From contig JADJIV010000050.1 in assembly GCA_016706845.1 (NCBI GenBank), forward strand, positions 1 through 26,818: a DNA stretch of 26,818 nt, read 5' to 3'. The translations under genes were made by a program, and so were the position numbers. Origin of the DNA: PNOJ01 sp016706845. GTDB lineage: Bacteria; Krumholzibacteriota; Krumholzibacteriia; LZORAL124-64-63. Numbering within the stretch: position 1 is the stretch's first letter; every line of letters starts with the position of its first letter. The notes under the pieces are model-generated. The model made no database searches, was not told where the DNA came from, and saw only the letters and a list, made by a program, of their open reading frames with translations. Shown here one piece after another: positions 23,747 to 26,818 of the stretch.

Positions 23747-25790
23747 ATGACCCGCTGCCGCCCCCTGCTCGCGCTCGCCGCCCTGCACTGCTGCTCGCCG
23801 GACCCATCCTGGCCCAAAGCCTGAACGTCCCGGCGTGGAAATCAGACAAGGGCGAACTCCAGCCAGACCTCCACGATCCCGGCCGGACCGCGGTGCCAGC
23901 CGGCAGCTGCCTCATCGTGACCGAGACACGCTACCGAGGCCGCGTTCGGGGACCTGCTAGGGGGTCACCCTGAGCGCCTGCGTGGTATTCCTGAACTCCG
24001 CGGCCACGTTCCCCTTCTCCAGCGGGGACGAGACCTACACCCTGCGCAACGCGGCGAACGGCGTCGGGACAGGCCACCCCCGCGCTGACCGGCGCGGTGG
24101 GCGCCACCACCGGCTGGATCGCAGGCGTCGCCCTGGACCGTCATCGACACCACGCCGAGCCCCGGGCACGGGCGTTCCCGCGACCGGCGTCATGCTCGGG
24201 CCTGGTGATCAGCGGGGCGAACAACCCCGTCAGCTACGCCTGCGGGTACATCGGGCTGTCCTACGACGGCGCGACCGGCACCTCGAACCAGCCCCCCGTC
24301 ATCTCGTCGATCCAGCACGCTCGGTCGCCCCGTCCGACGGCGACGACGTCACGATCCCGCCGCGACGGTCACCGACACCGACGGCGCCGTCGCCGGCGTG
24401 GTCTGGTGCTGGTCGCGCATACGGGTGCCAGCTCGTTCCTGCCCACGGTCATGACCGCCCAAGGCGGCGGCCGGAAAGTACGCCGCGACCTTCCGCGAAC
24501 CAGGTCAGCAACACGGTCCTGCAGTACTACGTCTGGGCGCCCGGGACGACGAGGGCGCCGAGATCCTGAATCGGCCAGCGCGCCCCGACGGGCTACTTCT
24601 CCCGTCGCGATCGAAGGCGTCGTGGTCGGCGGCAAGGTTGTTCTCTTCGACCACATGCCCAGCAGGACGCCGGCGCTTCGGGCAACTGGCGCGTCGACGA
24701 CAACCATCCCAACCCACTGCCCGGCCACCCCGACGAGCGAAACCTCCTGGAGCCAGCGCTGTCGAGCTGGGGCTACAGGCTGTACCTCGCCGGCAGCACC
24801 ATCCGCAGCAACACCTCGGCGATCACCGCGACCAGCTCGCCGACGTCGACCTGCTCGTGATCCCGGAGCCCGCAGGCCCCGTTCACCGCAGCCGAGATCG
24901 AGGCCGTGCGCGCCAGTTCGTCTTCTCCGGCGGCTCGCTCTTCGTAGTGGCCGACCACAGCAGCGGCGACCGCGACGGCGACCGCTGGGACAGCCCCCCA
25001 GCATCTTCGGCGGCTACTCCGTACCGCACATCACGGTGCCCCCGACCAACGACACCGAGACAGCCAAAGCGCCCTCTTCGGCCTGCACTTCCACGTGAAG
25101 GACGAGGGGCAACAACGCGATCACCAGCACCTTCGCCAACGTGAACGCCGACCCGACCAACCCGTGATCCACGGCCCCCCTACGGCGAGGTGGCGGCCGT
25201 CGTCTTTTACGTGGGCAGCGTGATAGACCTTTGGCCGACCGCCAACCCCGACCTCTCGGACGTGGGCGCCTGATCAGCAAGAACGAGGGCTCGCCCGCGT
25301 CGCCGCCTGGGTCGCGCTACGGACCAGAGGGCAAGATCGTGGGCTACGGCGAAGCTCCTCGAGCACCGCCGACGGCACCGACAGCGAATCCCACGAGAAC
25401 AACTGGACCGAGGCCGGCTCCGAACAACCGCGAGTTCTTCCCTGAACGCCAGCGCCTGGCTGCTGGCCGCCGACGCCACCGCGCGTTGGCGAGCGCCGCT
25501 CCAACCCAGACACTCCACGACCTGCGGGTGCGCGGCCCAACCCGTTCAACCCGCAGACGAGCATCGCCTTCACGTTGCCGGTGGGCATTCGCCCACGCGT
25601 GAATGAAATCTACGACCTACACCCGAACCTGGTCCAGACCCTGCACGAGGGCGACCTGGCCGCCGGCGCCCACACCCTGGCCTGGGACGGACGCAACGAC
25701 GGCGGGCGCGCCGCCGCCAGCGGCGTCTACCTCGTGCGGGCGGCGGGAGGCGGGTTCGTGAACATCACCAAGGCGGTCCTGGCGCGGTAG
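23747..25790 (+). CDS. Large secreted protein with FlgD/T9SS-like C-terminal domain (heavily frameshifted)
   Basis: A gene of about 680 codons, broken roughly every 40-150 bases by indels, read here as fragments in all three frames. ATG 23747 begins MTRCRPLLALAA, joining LLLAGPILAQSLNVPAWKS as a signal peptide. Next come CVVFLNSAATFPFSSGDETY and VTDTDGAVAGVVLV (an Ig-like 'APSDGDDVTI' repeat), then QYYVWAP. A central domain reads ADVDLLVIPEP, QFVFSGGSLFVVADHSSGDR, IFGGYSVPHITVPP, GKIVGYG; this resembles DUF4350/GATase-like domains of secreted proteins. The end has AGAHTLAWDGRNDGGRAA, SGVYLVRAAGG and a final KAVLAR, a FlgD-Ig sorting-type domain preceded by NPFN-like sequence. Catalytic activity, if any, is unknown. 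The breaks look like assembly errors. Confidence 0.6.
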
Positions 25791-25808
25791 GCGCCGATCG
25801 GAGCTGTC

Positions 25809-25948
25809 ATGAGCGACGACGGACACGAAGGCGCCCCTGCGGTTTCCGCCGCAAGCACGCGCGACGGCGCAACGGCTGGCTGCTGTGGGCCGGCATCATC
25901 GCGTTGCTGTTGTTGCTGGCAGCGAGGTACGCGCTGACGGCGCGCTGA
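25809..25948 (+). CDS. Small single-span membrane protein (frameshifted)
   Basis: ATG 25809, with CGGAG just upstream and 18 bp after the previous stop, begins MSDDGHEGAPAVSAASTRD. One frame over, the sequence continues NGWLLWAGIIALLLLLAARY and ALTAR then TGA at 25946-25948. Restoring one base near 25865 would give a protein of about 46 residues with an acidic cytoplasmic head and one transmembrane helix. No family is recognised. Probably cotranscribed with the preceding gene. Confidence 0.4.
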
Positions 25949-26031
25949 CGCGGTCCGCGCGTGACAAGCGGCCCGCGGCGGGCGATATTGGGGGGACGGA
26001 CGACCAGCCATTCCCCCAGAGGACAAAACCC

Positions 26032-26818
26032 GTGGCCCGCTTCCCCCACGATCCCATCGACCCCGCGGCCCAGGCGGTGCTGGACAACGTCCGCATCGTG
26101 CTGAGCCGCACCACCGAGCCGCGCAACGTCAGGGCTGGCCCGCGCCATGAAGACGATGGGTTTGTCGCGCCTGGTGCTGACCTCGCCACGATCCCTACGG
26201 CGAGCGGGCCGCCGCGCTGGCCCAGGCGCCGAGGCCGTGCTCGGTGCGCAGGTCGTGCTGGACCACCGGGCCGCAGTGCGCGACTGCCTGGTGAGGTGGC
26301 CGGCACCACCGCGCGGCCGCGAGCTGCGCAGGAACGCCCTGATGGCGCCGCACGAGCTGGCGTCGCTGCTGATCAGGCACGCCGCCGAGGGCCCGGTGGC
26401 CCTGATGAACCGGCACCGAAAGGCGCACCGGGCTGACCAGCGAGAGCCTACGCCTGCCGCTACCTCGGCTCGATCGACCGCCGCGCCCGGGCAGCCGTCC
26501 TGAACCTCGCAGGCCGTGATGGTCTTCGGAGAGCTACGAGCTGCGCCGCGCGCCTGGCGCGCGGCCTGCGTTGCCCGCCCGCCGCAGGCCAGGCCGGCGG
26601 CCGAGATTTACGTCAACCATCCACACCGCACCACGAAGCTGCCGACGCAGGACGAGCTGGACGTGATGTGCCAGACACCTCGGCGCCGCCATGGCGGCAG
26701 TCGGCCTCGGAAGCCGCCCGAGCAGGAGGATTCCTGACCACCGGCCGCCACCTGCACATGCGCGCAGGGATCGTGAACTGGGGAGCTGCAGATCTACCAC
26801 CTGTTCGCGGGCAAGGTC
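26032..26818 (+). CDS. TrmJ/SpoU-family RNA ribose methyltransferase, frameshifted and cut by the window end
   Basis: GTG 26032 follows GAGGAC (26020-26025) and opens MARFPHDPIDPAAQAVLDNV then RIVLSRTTEPRNV. Bridging indels gives the SpoU/TrmH landmarks in order: RAMKTMGLSRLVLTSP (motif 1), YGERAA, a GTTAR-like piece, LMAPHELASLL, GPVALM followed by a broken ER-GLT segment (motif 2), and SLNLAQAVMVFGYEL in scattered frames (motif 3; partly supported). These knotted SAM enzymes 2'-O-methylate tRNA position 32 (TrmJ) or other RNA sites. The C-terminal extension (LQIYHLFAGKV-like) runs off the window. No frame is intact, consistent with dense sequence errors here. Confidence 0.65.

Noticed and set aside
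22498..26818. A cluster of pseudogenes or a decaying genomic island
   Set aside because: Conserved residues persist on both sides of every break and breaks affect all genes equally, including a housekeeping-type RNA methyltransferase; sequencing error explains this better.

Overview
The window is GC-rich bacterial chromosomal DNA. Typical reading frames end most codons in G or C, genes are tightly packed, and two proteins (an M1 peptidase and a large secreted protein) end in a FlgD/Ig-like C-terminal domain of the T9SS-associated kind. There are also secreted proteins of the PPC-like 'CNDD ... YYIVIDGY' type. I infer a member of the FCB-related candidate phyla, such as Eisenbacteria or Krumholzibacteriota. 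No rRNA or tRNA gene is visible to confirm the lineage.

Layout. 1-7.5 kb: a left-truncated DUF2075 helicase-like gene, a DinB-fold protein, an outer-membrane barrel, a DUF1761 membrane protein and a large lipoprotein. These are followed by a compact four-gene cassette: TlpA-like thioredoxin, DUF4266 lipoprotein, DUF3570 outer-membrane protein and ApbE flavin transferase. 7.5-11.6 kb: accessory stretch with a BrnT/BrnA toxin-antitoxin pair behind a palindromic promoter/operator, a sulfotransferase and Fe-superoxide dismutase operon, a SnoaL-like secreted protein, and a lower-GC Fic-domain protein behind an AT-rich inverted repeat. 11.6-20.2 kb: housekeeping genes for ATP sulfurylase, phosphoglucose isomerase, a secreted M1 aminopeptidase, ThiI, an NlpC/P60 lipoprotein and a TrmA/RlmD-family RNA methyltransferase. 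20.2-23.6 kb: three tandem paralogous secreted proteins on the minus strand, all ending in the same SWGxxKxxYR tail. 23.7-26.8 kb: a large secreted protein with a FlgD domain, a small membrane protein and a right-truncated TrmJ/SpoU-family RNA methyltransferase.

The sequence itself carries many one-base indels, mostly in homopolymers. Scattered examples break the OMP, lipoprotein, ApbE, SOD, M1 and PPC-like genes. From about 22.9 kb to the right end they become so dense that no long gene is intact. I read these as assembly errors rather than real pseudogenes, because protein similarity continues across each break in another frame. Gene calls there are reconstructions.

The most interesting system is the thioredoxin/DUF4266/DUF3570/ApbE cassette. 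It looks like an extracytoplasmic redox unit: a dithiol donor, a tiny lipoprotein with a C-terminal CGC motif, a barrel-like outer-membrane protein and a flavinylating enzyme, with overlapping genes and translation signals nested inside coding sequence. The tandem SWGxxKxxYR paralogs and the palindromes in front of sodB, brnT and fic are next.
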